A stretch of 27,021 nt of DNA from Zelonia costaricensis (GCA_030849075.1 JASAOO010003179.1:1-27021); one strand, 5' to 3'; counted from the first letter of the stretch, positions 9,613-17,911 are shown. The notes: generated from the sequence alone by a model not told the origin. A program made the numbers and translations.

Positions 9613-9627
9613 CCCCCCCCCCCCCCC
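9613..9627 (+). repeat. Homopolymer run of fifteen C
   Basis: An uninterrupted C15 tract, followed by GG and CCCC, in the CK1 to 86-residue-gene spacer. The length is prone to sequencing and assembly error, so the exact count is uncertain. Confidence 0.85.
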
Positions 9628-9984
9628 GGCCCCCTCCTCTCTCGTTCCGCCTCGCACTCGCTCGGGTGTCTGCGAGGCGGATACGTCGGCATATGAGCTC
9701 TATATTTCGGGAGAACAGCGTGGAGTTCTCCCCCTCTCGTTTCGCATCAGCTGCTTCAGGTGGATTGGGGTCTGCTGCGCACCGCGTCTTTCTCCAACTG
9801 CACTCGGCAGGAGGTGCCCAAAGGTGTCACGTGCTTGCGCCGCGCGCTGGCTTGTGTTGGGTCACCCTGGGTGGGGGACTCCGAAGGCGTGTGTTTACCA
9901 GTCAAGCGGGCACAGCGAACGCACCGGTTAGCCGAGCGTGAGGGAGTTACTGGCGCCTTCGATACGCTTTGGTGCTTCGTTCGT

Positions 9985-10016
9985 GTGTGTGCGTGCGTCT
10001 GTGTGTGTGTGCGCGT
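9985..10016 (+). repeat. GT/GC alternating repeat
   Basis: Mostly alternating GTGTGTGC-type sequence, with short interruptions (CGTCTG), in the long spacer. It has alternating purine-pyrimidine character. Confidence 0.8.
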
Positions 10017-10196
10017 CCCCCCTGGGATGATTTGCGGTTAAATCGTAAGGGATCCTCTTGGCTTTTTCCCCCTTTCTTGGTGTTTTCTCTTCCCGTTTGG
10101 CCAGCTTCTTTTTTTTTTTTCCCCTCTTCACTCTGGGTTTCGTCACCCGTTTTGTTTCCAGAGAGTGCGTGTGATTTTCCTCTCCTGAGTGAACGC

Positions 10197-10248
10197 GTGT
10201 GGGTGTGCGTGAGTGCGTGAGTGCGTGCGCGCGCGCGTGGGTGCGCGT
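10197..10248 (+). repeat. GTGCGTGA tandem units and GC/GT alternating tract
   Basis: Two GTGAGTGC-type units pass into GTGCGTGCGCGCGCGCGTG (10221-10239), an alternating purine-pyrimidine tract of the kind that can adopt Z-DNA. It lies in spacer. Confidence 0.8.
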
Positions 10249-11093
10249 CGTCCTCCCTTCTCAGCGTGTTCATTTTGCTCGTGCACATGCTTTCGCCTTC
10301 TTTGACTCCCTTTTTCCTCTCCCTCCCCCTTCCCCACGCACTTCCCTCCGCTGTTGTGTGTGTCCGTGTTGTTGGTTTTGCGTCACTTGTGTGCGCTCCT
10401 TCTCCCACAAAAGCCCTCGCTTGCTTTCTTCCCTCGCTTGTTGGCAACCTTTTTTTTTCTTTCTGCCTTCACCTGATTTCTTCCCGTTTTGATCGAAGGC
10501 GCGTACCGTCGTGCGGCGAAGCGCCTGGCTGCGGTCTTGCGACCACCGCACCGTGCAGTGAGAAGACGAGGGCCGATGAGGGTGGATGCCAAGCGTAGCA
10601 GCTGTGGCACTCTGTGCTGCCGCTGTGTGTTCGAGCAGCCGCTCCGAAAGCGTTATGGCGCTGAAGCTTCGCAGCGGTGTCGGGCCCCTCGAACGCGCAC
10701 GCAGCGTTTAAAAAGTCTGGAGAGAGGCACGTTTGTGGAAACGTTTGATTTGATTCTCTTTCTCCTGCTGGCTCTGGGGAGGAACGCACTCACGGATCGG
10801 CGCCGTCTGATGGGCACCTCACCGGCTTTTGCTGTTCTCCTGTCACTGTATTTCTCCGTGTCGATGTCAGATGTCAGCTTTCTCCTTGCTTTTTGCTCTC
10901 GTGCTGATCTTCCTTTGGTCGTCCTCCTCGTCCCCGGAACGGTGAGGGGCTGTTTCTGCGTCGCTGCTCTTCTCGTGCGTTCGCACCTTTCCTTTTCACC
11001 GTCCCCGTGTCTCAATACACGCTGTGTGCCTCTCTTTCCGCATCAGAAGAAGCAGAAAAGAGTCTACGCGCAGTGCGGTGGCGAAACACTTTG

Positions 11094-11117
11094 CGGTGGT
11101 GCGGCCCGTATACAATG
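11094..11117 (+). repeat. Short dispersed repeat, copy A
   Basis: It begins CGGTGGTGCGGC and continues CCGTATACAATG. It matches copy B (11868-11891) at 21 of 24 positions, with no gap. Both are followed within a few bases by CACA and then GCCG. It could be the remnant of a SIDER-type retroposon, but I cannot confirm that by recall. Confidence 0.5.
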
Positions 11118-11240
11118 ATGCACACACCAGCCGTCCGCAGAGAATCCTCGTAAGGCGCTTTTTTTTGTTGTTCTTGCAACGAGTGTCTTGACATGGGAGA
11201 AGGACGGGACCATTTTTTGTTCTTGTATGTACGCGCAGAC

Positions 11241-11271
11241 GTGTATGTGTGTGTGTGTGTGTGTGTATGTG
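11241..11271 (+). repeat. (GT)n microsatellite
   Basis: Alternating GT with two TATG interruptions (GTGTATGTG at each end), in the long spacer. Confidence 0.9.
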
Positions 11272-11867
11272 CCTCATTGCTGACCGACGGTCTTGCATGT
11301 AGCTCTGTGCGTTTTCGCTGCTTCTGTTCAGTTCACGAGCGCTAACTTCACGACGCCACGCCGTGCTCGCGGTGCATGATCGGTCTCCCAAGACCCCACC
11401 CTCATGCGGTAGTGGCGCAAGTGGAGCGCGTCATGCGTGCTTGTTCTGTTTGTGACCACGAGCGCGGCGTCCCGACTCTGGAGTTTTGTTTGTGTGCCAA
11501 GCGTGTAGGCTCGACCAGAGTGCACTGCCCCTAAGGGGTGGAGTCTTTCCTTCTTTTTTTTCTTTGCTTCTCACCGTTGATGGACGTGCGCTATTGCCTA
11601 CTGTGATGCACAAATCACGGACCACAGGGCACGGAGGCTCAAGTGCCTCGGGGATAGAAGTTGCTAGTGCGTCTTTCTCTCCTTTCTATCCGTGCTCGTA
11701 TCACGGTTGCCGAAGTAGCACGCTGTCCCCTTGACTACACTGAGGTGCATCGCACAATTCGGACTGGTCCGACGCTTCCTGACTCAAGAGCAAACCGCCG
11801 GAGTGGATGTGTGAGGAAGTGAGCGCTGGTGGTACCAAAGCCGTGACTCGGTGCGACGCACAGCGTA

Positions 11868-11891
11868 CGGTGGTGCGGCGGGTACACAATG
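11868..11891 (+). repeat. Short dispersed repeat, copy B
   Basis: It begins CGGTGGTGCGGC and continues GGGTACACAATG, 774 bp downstream of copy A and in the same orientation. Its GGTGCGGCGGGT core also recurs at 17807. Confidence 0.5.
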
Positions 11892-12511
11892 CACAGCCGA
11901 CTCGGCATGCACCTACGTTTCTCGTCGTGGTGAATCGTCGCTGTGCTCTTCTCTGTGTGTTTGTGTGTCCTTCTCCCTTGTTCCGCATTTCCTATAAACG
12001 TGCTGGCATATTAGGCTCACTCCGTGGGTTCTCTCTCCCGCACCTTTCCTGCGCACCCTCTCCGGTCGTATACAAACAGCGGCGCCTGCTTCCCCCCTTG
12101 CCCGTTTTCCATTCGCTGGCACTGCCGTGCTTTCTAGCGCATTGAGCGTGTGTACTTCCCGTCCCCGTCTCGCCTCACTTTTCTAGCCCGCTGCCGCGGC
12201 CAACGCAGCGCGCCGAGTTTGTATAACCGGAGGGTGATTCGCTGCAGTAGCCAACAACAGTCACACCTGAAAACACGGATGAAGAGATTGATATAGCGTC
12301 AACGACAAAACAAAAACCCCAAAAAGCAGCAACGACAACAGCAGCGATGACAGGACAAACGCAAACGTCCAGCACGCGTGGGTGCGGCTGATAGCGCGGC
12401 AAGGCCAGGGTGTCTTTCTCTCTCGAGCGCGCGCGGTGAATTCTGCTCGCCCTTCGCTTTCTGGCGCGGCACGTACGAGGAAATGCACCATTGGCGCTGG
12501 ACTCACCGTGA

Positions 12512-12721
12512 TGGTACTACACGTTCGACCTGCTAGATTTGGAAAGCCACGGCTCTCGTCTGGCGTCGCTGGTGTGCGCAGCCTTGGCCGGCTCGGAACC
12601 CCCTCCCCCTCATGACGCCTTGCTGGGCGATTTGTCGGGATCGGTGTTGCTATGCCGCCTTCAGGTCTTGGCAGCGCCGCTCTTGACCAATGCGTGGGGT
12701 GGCGGCGGCCTCGGCCTATAA
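12512..12721 (+). pseudogene. Coding-like fragment, possible gene remnant
   Basis: An open stretch of 69 codons (plus TAA at 12719-12721) lies after an in-frame TGA (12509-12511) and has no ATG start. By hand count GC is about 67%, 52% and 74% at codon positions 1, 2 and 3, the ordering seen in real genes of this group. The translation has an ordinary residue mix (WYYTFDLLDLES at its start) and lacks the Ser/Phe/Arg bias of spacer frames. Another open stretch in the same frame precedes the TGA. It may be a decayed 3' end of a gene or chance. No family was recognised. Confidence 0.22.
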
Positions 12722-12907
12722 AGGGTCTCGCTCTGTGCGACCTTCCACTTCTTCCTACCTCGATGCTTTGTGCTCCGCCTGCCGCTCGCTCTTGAAGGAC
12801 TTAGTCACTTATCAGACACACACTCCGGGGCCTCCTGCGCACCTACGTGTCACCACGCGCACTTGTTTCCCTGCTCAGCACCCCGTAGGTCGCTGTCCGT
12901 GCGCTGT

Positions 12908-12948
12908 GCTTCCCGCGCGTCGTGCTTCTTCGTTCTAGCAGTTTCCAG
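12908..12948 (+). promoter_or_regulatory. Predicted spliced-leader acceptor for the 86-residue gene
   Basis: A C/T-rich stretch with TTCTTCGTTCTAG gives AG at 12937-12938, with further AGs at 12940-12941 and 12947-12948. The ATG is at 12969, so the 5' UTR would be about 20-30 nt. An in-frame TAG at 12936-12938 excludes any longer N-terminus. Confidence 0.5.
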
Positions 12949-12968
12949 CCCCTTTCTCCCTCCTCGCA

Positions 12969-13229
12969 ATGCTCCGTCGCAGCGCCCGCCGCCTCGGCCA
13001 CCAGCTCATCAAGGAGCCGATGGGTCACGAGGAGACGACCTTTGGCCGTGGCAACCGCACTCGCGGCAACGCCCTCCAGCACGTGTACGGGCTAGCCAGC
13101 TTTTGCGGCGTCGGTTGCGCGCTGGCGCTCTTCTCCTTCGTGTCGGGGCAGCGCCGTGTGCAGACTGTCATCACAGCAGACGGGTCCATCACGAAGGGAA
13201 CGTGCCCGACGAAGTGGTGGAACTTCTGA
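12969..13229 (+). CDS. Small predicted mitochondrial single-pass membrane protein
   Basis: Encodes 86 residues and is not recognised as a named family. The first 13 residues (MLRRSARRLGHQL) are Arg-rich, with no acidic residue and amphipathic spacing, like a short mitochondrial presequence. Residues about 40-60 (YGLASFCGVGCALALFSFVSG) form one hydrophobic segment long enough to cross a membrane. A polar tail follows (QRRVQT then ITKGTCPTKWWNF), ending in an aromatic WWNF. This layout (basic presequence, one helix, about 80-90 residues) is common among small accessory subunits of respiratory complexes or ATP synthase in trypanosomatids, so that is a reasonable guess but only an inference. The start is supported by an in-frame stop 11 codons upstream, a nearby splice acceptor and GC-rich third positions. 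Confidence is good that it is a real gene and low for the function. Confidence 0.72.
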   Translation: MLRRSARRLGHQLIKEPMGHEETTFGRGNRTRGNALQHVYGLASFCGVGCALALFSFVSGQRRVQTVITADGSITKGTCPTKWWNF

Positions 13230-14432
13230 GCCCGTGCCGCTGTTTCGCAGCTGTGGTTCGTGCACGTTTGCGTGAGCGCCATTCCTGAGCAACTCCCTGT
13301 TCACGGTTGCTTGAGTGTGGCTTCCGACAAAGGAACTGGCGTCCTTCTCTTCACACCTCCTGTGCAAGCGGTTTTTACTCGTTCCCTCCTCCAGCGTGTT
13401 TGCGCCTGCCACTTTTTTCGTTCCTTTAATGCTCAGACAGCGATTGATTTAGTGTAGTAGTGCCACGCGGCGCTTTCCACGAGGCGCTGGGGGGCCGTCT
13501 GAAACAGAGTCTGTGCGTGCCAACACCTGTGAGGCCTCCCTCCCCCCCCTGCCACAATGGGAGAGACCCTTTCCTTTGGCTGCTTCATCGTGATTCACCG
13601 GTGTTCGCCTGGCAAGAAAGCAGCTTCTTTCTCGTCTGTCGTGGTGGAGCGGAAGAGAAGAAGACGAATATACCTCGCTCGTCTGGGCGTGGGTGTGTGT
13701 GGGGACGGTCAGCTCGCCCCTTTCCCTGTTTTCCCGTCATCCTAGGTGTGATACCATGTGCCTCGGCGTGCTGCTGAAGTGCGACCGCCACGCGTTGTGT
13801 CACGGTGCACGCCTTATGCGTCTTCGTCCGATTCACGTGGCGTAGTAGTGGTTGCTTGACGAACAACAAAACACCGGAAACGAAGTACCGAAGAAAAGAA
13901 AGGCAGACGGTGTGGCGACTCCATCCTTTCCGTGCTGATGCTCCGCTTTGCTGCCACCTCGACAGCAGAGCATGGTGATCGTCTGCCAAAGGTGGCAGCG
14001 CTTGATGCACTTCCTCGCTGCGGCGCGGCCGCTGTGCCTTACGAGTGGCTTCTTAAGACCGACTGAGCTACCACGTGCCACGTGCGAGGACCTTGCACGC
14101 ACGTTCGGCGCTGAGACTCGCAATGATGCTCGCCGCGTCCTTTCTCCGGCGCGCAGCAGGAGCGCATCTCTCTCACGTGTCATCCTCCCCCTTCTCTCCC
14201 TTCCCCACACTCCCTGGTGCAACGGTCACCGACGCCGTCTCCTTCGTGCGGCGCCGCTGTGGAGAGTGCGCATTCTAGCTGGCTTCTTGTCGCCGCCTCC
14301 CCGGTAAAACTCTCAGTGCGCGTGGTGCCGACGCAGGAGACGTCTCGAGCGCCTCTGCGCGCATGTGTCTGTGCGACCCGTGTGCTCGTAGAATAGTGTT
14401 TGACTTCGCAGATCAGGGTTCACTGCGCGTGA
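13230..14432 (+). other. Spacer between the 86-residue gene and the LRR gene
   Basis: About 1.2 kb without a credible gene. 13860-13905 is A-rich (ACAACAAAACACC, GAAGAAAAGAAAGG). A C/T-rich tract at 14167-14216 precedes the next gene. Frames of 100-140 codons occur on both strands without domains or supporting start signals. Confidence 0.6.
14167..14278 (+). promoter_or_regulatory. Predicted spliced-leader acceptor region for the LRR gene
   Basis: A strong C/T tract (CATCCTCCCCCTTCTCTCC, about 14180-14199, inside 14167-14216) is followed by AGs at 14263-14264, 14265-14266 and 14277-14278. Using these leaves a 5' UTR of about 155-170 nt that contains an upstream ATG at 14363. Later AGs at 14390, 14395, 14410 and 14415 would remove it. 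Confidence 0.4.
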
Positions 14433-14990
14433 ATGCCGCCAAAGCGCCCCACGCGACCGCCTGGTGGCAAAAGCGTGCGGAAGCCCCTCGGTGGTCAGCC
14501 CAAGGTGCGCCCACCGTCGCTGCAGGAGGTGTACGTGCGGTCGTGTGCGGAGATGGGCCTGCGACCCAACAGCGCCTTCACCAGCCTGCTCCCAGACAGG
14601 AGCGGTGTCGAGTACACTGCGGCCACGGTAGACCTTAGTCGCAACTACGTGGGCGACAAAGGAATCGCGCCGATCCTGACGACGCTAGAGAAGATGCCCA
14701 ACCTGCGCGCGCTCATTCTCTCCGAGAATGGCTTGCGCAACAACGGCGTAGGTCTCGTGTGCGCCAGTGCCGCGCGGCTCCCGCACCTTGAGTTCATCGA
14801 GCTTTCGGACAACTTCATTAGCGAGGGCGCGGCCAAGGCGCTCTTTGCCCTCATCGAGGAGCACCGTCAGATCCAGGAAGTCGCCTTTGAGAACACCAAG
14901 ATCCCGGTGCAGTGGCGCGTCAAGCTTGTGGATGCCCTGGCCGCCAACCGCACCAACGCGCAGGCGAAGGTCGCTGTCGCGGTCAAGTGA
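14433..14990 (+). CDS. Short leucine-rich-repeat protein
   Basis: Encodes 185 residues. The start is fixed by an in-frame TGA immediately before the ATG (14430-14432). Residues 1-28 are basic and Pro-rich (MPPKRPTRPPGGKSVRK). Residues about 62-160 carry three to four RNI-type leucine-rich repeats: VDLSRNYVGDKGI at 66-78, LRALILSENGLRNNGV at 91-106, LEFIELSDNFISEGA at 119-133, and a degenerate IQEVAFENTKIP at 147-158. The L-x-L-S-x-N-x-(I/L) pattern and the roughly 28-residue spacing are those of the ribonuclease-inhibitor class. Such repeats are protein-protein interaction surfaces. The protein is shorter than typical LRR proteins and has no enzymatic or membrane segment. Many trypanosomatid proteins of this kind are cytoskeletal or flagellar, but nothing here shows that. 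Confidence 0.85.
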   Translation: MPPKRPTRPPGGKSVRKPLGGQPKVRPPSLQEVYVRSCAEMGLRPNSAFTSLLPDRSGVEYTAATVDLSRNYVGDKGIAPILTTLEKMPNLRALILSENGLRNNGVGLVCASAARLPHLEFIELSDNFISEGAAKALFALIEEHRQIQEVAFENTKIPVQWRVKLVDALAANRTNAQAKVAVAVK

Positions 14991-15780
14991 ACGTCCGTTT
15001 CTTGACCGGACCCACCAGCCCACCTCTTTCGTCTCCCCCTCTCCCTCACGGCTCAGATGTAACGTAGCCCCTGCTCCGCAGTCCTTTCGCCGTGTCTGGC
15101 ATCTGCCCTCGGCCTCCTTTTCTCCGCCCTTTCACTTTCTCTGGTTTTCAATGCCAGGATGACAGCGCACGTGCCTCGTGGAAGAGCCGTGCGCGCGGCA
15201 TCTCTTGAGCGTGTCCAGGCGCCGCTGTTGCAAGCAGGGTTTCGCGCTGCTCGAAGAGGACCGCGCAGGCCCCGGGGCATGGGCGCGCTGACACCTCTCT
15301 CCCTTCACCACCAACCGTGCAGCGGTGGCGGCGTGTGGCGCATGCGTGTCGACACGCAAGGCAGCGAGAAGGCTCGACAAAGAAATGCTTGACAGCGCCA
15401 GGCGCAGGGGCAGGAGCCGGTGCACGTGCAGGCAAGTGTTCATGGCCACGTTGGTCCGCTTCCGTCTTGAAACGCACGCGCGCCAAACACTGACTCTGCA
15501 CAAGGCGCCGCGGCGATGGGGCTTCACTGAAGCGTCGACGCGCTTCCTCGTCCTGTGCCTGGTGGAGTGCACGACGCGAGCACTCGAGACTCACAGTGAC
15601 GTCCTAGAGGCCGCTATGACTCTCACTTCAGCAATCCTCATGCTCACCACAACCCCCACCCCCGTCTGACCCCTCTATGCCAGAAACGCGGGGCCGTGCT
15701 CAAGCACTGAGGTTGGTCTGCGGCGCTCTCGTGTGATTAAGGTAGCGCTGCGCACGCTCACTGCGCTACATAGCTTCTTT
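14991..15780 (+). other. Spacer with GC-rich block, possible retroposon remnant
   Basis: The first 150 bases are C/T-rich. From about 15155 to 15680 the sequence becomes GC-rich and not pyrimidine-biased, ending in a CACCACAACCCCCACCCCC stretch. The block is about 530 bp, in the size range reported for SIDER elements, which sit in Leishmania 3' UTRs. Overlapping frames of 77-148 codons exist on both strands. The longest + frame (15325-15669, 114 codons from GTG) has about 75% GC at third positions but no recognisable domain. I cannot verify a SIDER signature by eye. Confidence 0.4.
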
Positions 15781-15794
15781 TCTCTCCGTACCAG
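15773..15794 (+). promoter_or_regulatory. Predicted spliced-leader acceptor for the CCA-adding enzyme gene
   Basis: CTTCTTTTCTCTCC is followed by GTACCAG, with AG at 15793-15794. The first downstream ATG is at 15831, leaving a 5' UTR of about 36 nt. An in-frame TAG at 15771-15773 bounds the reading frame upstream. Confidence 0.65.
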
Positions 15795-15830
15795 CTCGGC
15801 ACATCCGCGCCGACTTCGCTGCTGGTGATC

Positions 15831-17390
15831 ATGTTGCCGAAAGTTGTACGACTGGAGGCGTCCATTTCGCCGGCGCACCAGAGCGTCTTTTCGTGCCTTC
15901 TCAATGTTGTCGAGGAAAACAAGCTCAACGCGACGCTGCGGGTGGCGGGTGGGTGGGTGCGGGATATGCTACTCGGCCTCCACTCGAATGACATCGACAT
16001 CGCCATCGAAACGCACGCGAACGCAGAGCCGGTGACAGGCGAGCTGTTTGCCCACCGCATCTCCGAGTACCAGCAGGCGCACGGCGACCGCGGCCACACC
16101 GTGAGCGTCATCCGCGCCAACCCGGCGCTGTCGAAGCACATCGAGACGGCGACGGTGCGTGTGCACGAGATCCCGGTCGAGTTCTGTGCCCTGCGCACGG
16201 ACGTCTACACGGACGACTCACGCATTCCCCAGGTGCGACCAGCGACGCCGCTGCAGGATGCGCAGCGCCGGGACTTCACAATCAATGCCCTCTTCTACAA
16301 CCTCCACACAGGCATGGTGGAGGACTACACGACGGGCCTCGACGACCTGCGGCGGCGCGTCATTCGATGCCCGCTTGAGCCTCGGACAACTTTCACCGAT
16401 GACCCGCTGCGTCTTCTGCGCGGCGTCCGCTTCGTCGGCCAGCTCGGCGCCCTCGACTTTGCGCTCGACGACTCCATTGCCAGCTGCGTCGATGACGCGC
16501 TGCTCGAGGTGTTGCAGCAGAAGGTGTCGCGCGAGCGCGTTGGGAAGGAGTTTGTGAAGATGATGTGTGCCGCCCACCCCGAGCGGTGCATTGCGCTGCT
16601 GCGTGACATGCACATACTGCAGCACATCCTGCTGGCGAGCGTTGTCATGCGCCAGGTGCCGGGGAAAAAGCAGCTTTCCAACGACATTGAGCGGGTCGAC
16701 AAGCTCGTGGAGCTCTTTCCGGACGGTGCTGCACGGCTGGAGGAGGTGATGCGGCTGAGCAGCGTGGGACTCCCCTGTCTCGCGAACATCGGGGTGACGT
16801 CTGAACTCTCGGAAGAGCAGCGAGTTGACGTGGCGCTCTTCTACCTCGTCGTCCCCTTCTTCCGCGGCACCACGGATGGCGTCGAGGAGACTCTGCGGAA
16901 TGTCTGCTTGAATGGACTGAAGCTGCCGGTGGCGAGCTGCGACTGTGTGCGGCGTCTCATCGACGCATACAACGTGCTGCACAGCCGCTCGCTCAAACTG
17001 ATCGAGCTCTCGTCCGCGACGCTGAGCGAGGAGACGGTGACCAGGCTCTTCGACGCCCTGTACGTCCTGGACGACAAGCACGTGTTTCCGCGTGCGCTTC
17101 AGGTGGTGCTTCTCGCCTACCTCCTCCTGGAGGGCCCGGGTCTCCAGCCAGAAGCGGTGTTCAGCGCCTTCGCCGGTGTCTGGGCGAGCGTGGCCGCCCA
17201 TCCGGCGTTGCTGACCGCGTTTGACCAGAAGCTGCCCATCAATGGCAAGGAGCTGCAGAAGGTCTACGGCATCCCGCCCAAGAACGTTGGCGCGACGCTG
17301 CTGAAGATGCGGCTAAAGCTTGTGTTGTGCCCGCACATGACCACCGGTGACGTTGCCCAGTGGCTGCGGGACGGTGCGAGCATTTCGTAG
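15831..17390 (+). CDS. CCA1: tRNA nucleotidyltransferase (CCA-adding enzyme), class II
   Basis: Encodes 519 residues from the first ATG after the splice acceptor. The enzyme adds or repairs the 3'-terminal CCA of tRNAs from CTP and ATP without a template. Class II (bacterial/eukaryotic) motifs appear in order. Motif A is GGWVRDMLLG at 40-49 with the metal-binding DID at 54-56. A strand with EFCALR at 117-122 follows. Motif B is RRDFTIN at 146-152 (base and ribose recognition). Motif C is DDPLRLLRGVRF at 190-201. The ERhxxE element is ERVGKE at 235-240. The remaining 280 residues are the helical neck, body and tail that bind tRNA, and are longer than in many bacterial enzymes. No clear mitochondrial presequence is seen (N-terminus MLPKVVRLEASIS). 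Trypanosomatid mitochondria import all tRNAs, so a cytosolic or nuclear enzyme could serve both compartments. All catalytic residues are present. Confidence 0.95.
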   Translation: MLPKVVRLEASISPAHQSVFSCLLNVVEENKLNATLRVAGGWVRDMLLGLHSNDIDIAIETHANAEPVTGELFAHRISEYQQAHGDRGHTVSVIRANPALSKHIETATVRVHEIPVEFCALRTDVYTDDSRIPQVRPATPLQDAQRRDFTINALFYNLHTGMVEDYTTGLDDLRRRVIRCPLEPRTTFTDDPLRLLRGVRFVGQLGALDFALDDSIASCVDDALLEVLQQKVSRERVGKEFVKMMCAAHPERCIALLRDMHILQHILLASVVMRQVPGKKQLSNDIERVDKLVELFPDGAARLEEVMRLSSVGLPCLANIGVTSELSEEQRVDVALFYLVVPFFRGTTDGVEETLRNVCLNGLKLPVASCDCVRRLIDAYNVLHSRSLKLIELSSATLSEETVTRLFDALYVLDDKHVFPRALQVVLLAYLLLEGPGLQPEAVFSAFAGVWASVAAHPALLTAFDQKLPINGKELQKVYGIPPKNVGATLLKMRLKLVLCPHMTTGDVAQWLRDGASIS

Positions 17391-17806
17391 CCGATTTCCG
17401 CTCGGCTTCCGAATGGTGGGGGATGGTGGTTTGCACCGCTTCGATGGAGTGGCAGTGCTGTCATGGGTGCCCAGAAACACGTTCAACGGCGCCCTTGGCT
17501 GCATGCACCGTGCACGACTCTTGACACGCAATTCCCCAACCACTTCTTCAGCGGTTAGGAGGGAGGTGCAAGAGCAGGTCGATGAAGAGTCTCACAGCAC
17601 TGCGAGCGTTGCAGTTCATCAAGTACCACCACGGGAGCTTTGCCGTGTTCCAAACAAAAAAAAGGGAACGCGACGATGCGCGCTGCCCGCTCTCCTTACT
17701 CACGTGGGCTTGCCACTGCTTTCCCCAGGCATCTCACTCAGAAGCCGTTCAACTAAAAGCCAATCAAGATGAGTTGCACAGCGGACACCCCACACCGTCG
17801 CCCCGG

Positions 17807-17823
17807 GGTGCGGCGGGTGCATA
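17807..17823 (+). repeat. GGTGCGGCGGGTGCATA motif, third partial copy
   Basis: Matches 15 of 17 positions of the core in copy B of the short dispersed repeat (11872-11888), in the same orientation. GC-rich composition raises the chance of coincidence. Confidence 0.35.
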
Positions 17824-17888
17824 GGTGTCTCTGCTTAAGGCCCATTCGGCAAAAGGCCGTGTCGAGCGGGCTTCGTTTGGTGACGGCT

Positions 17889-17911
17889 CCCGTCGTTTTT
17901 TGTGTTTCCAG
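17889..17911 (+). promoter_or_regulatory. Possible spliced-leader acceptor with adjacent ATG
   Basis: A T-rich tract (seven T at 17895-17901, then GTGTTTCC) leads to AG at 17910-17911. The next ATG is one base later (17913) and opens a 136-codon frame ending at 18323. This is the best-looking acceptor upstream of the giant gene, yet it lies about 530 nt from that gene's ATG. Confidence 0.4.

Larger units (their letters stand above)
7640..12968 (+). other. Long gene-free spacer (CK1 3' UTR to the 86-residue gene)
   Basis: This 5.3-kb stretch is three to five times longer than the other spacers here. 7900-9180 and 9540-10480 are C/T-rich on the + strand. 9180-9540, 10490-10720 and 11300-12000 have more balanced, GC-rich composition. 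12280-12360 is A-rich, with CAACGACAA-type repeats. The longest frames (278 codons at 7937-8773, 284 at 8317-9171, 228 at 9245-9931) give Leu/Phe/Ser/Arg/Cys-rich translations without domains; the first opens on TTG. No tRNA or rRNA was recognised. Notable elements (microsatellites, hairpin, repeats, coding-like fragment) are listed separately. The composition is consistent with a very long 3' UTR or a noncoding RNA locus. Confidence 0.55.

Noticed and set aside
10526..10546. Small hairpin TGCGGT / ACCGCA
   Set aside because: Only six pairs with a nine-base loop; expected by chance in GC-rich sequence of this length.
10620..10645. GTTCGAG resembling a tRNA B box
   Set aside because: No matching A box, acceptor stem or anticodon arm could be drawn around it, and no T run follows.
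11527..11537. CCCCTAAGGGG short palindrome
   Set aside because: Four-base stem with a three-base centre; too short to mean anything by itself.
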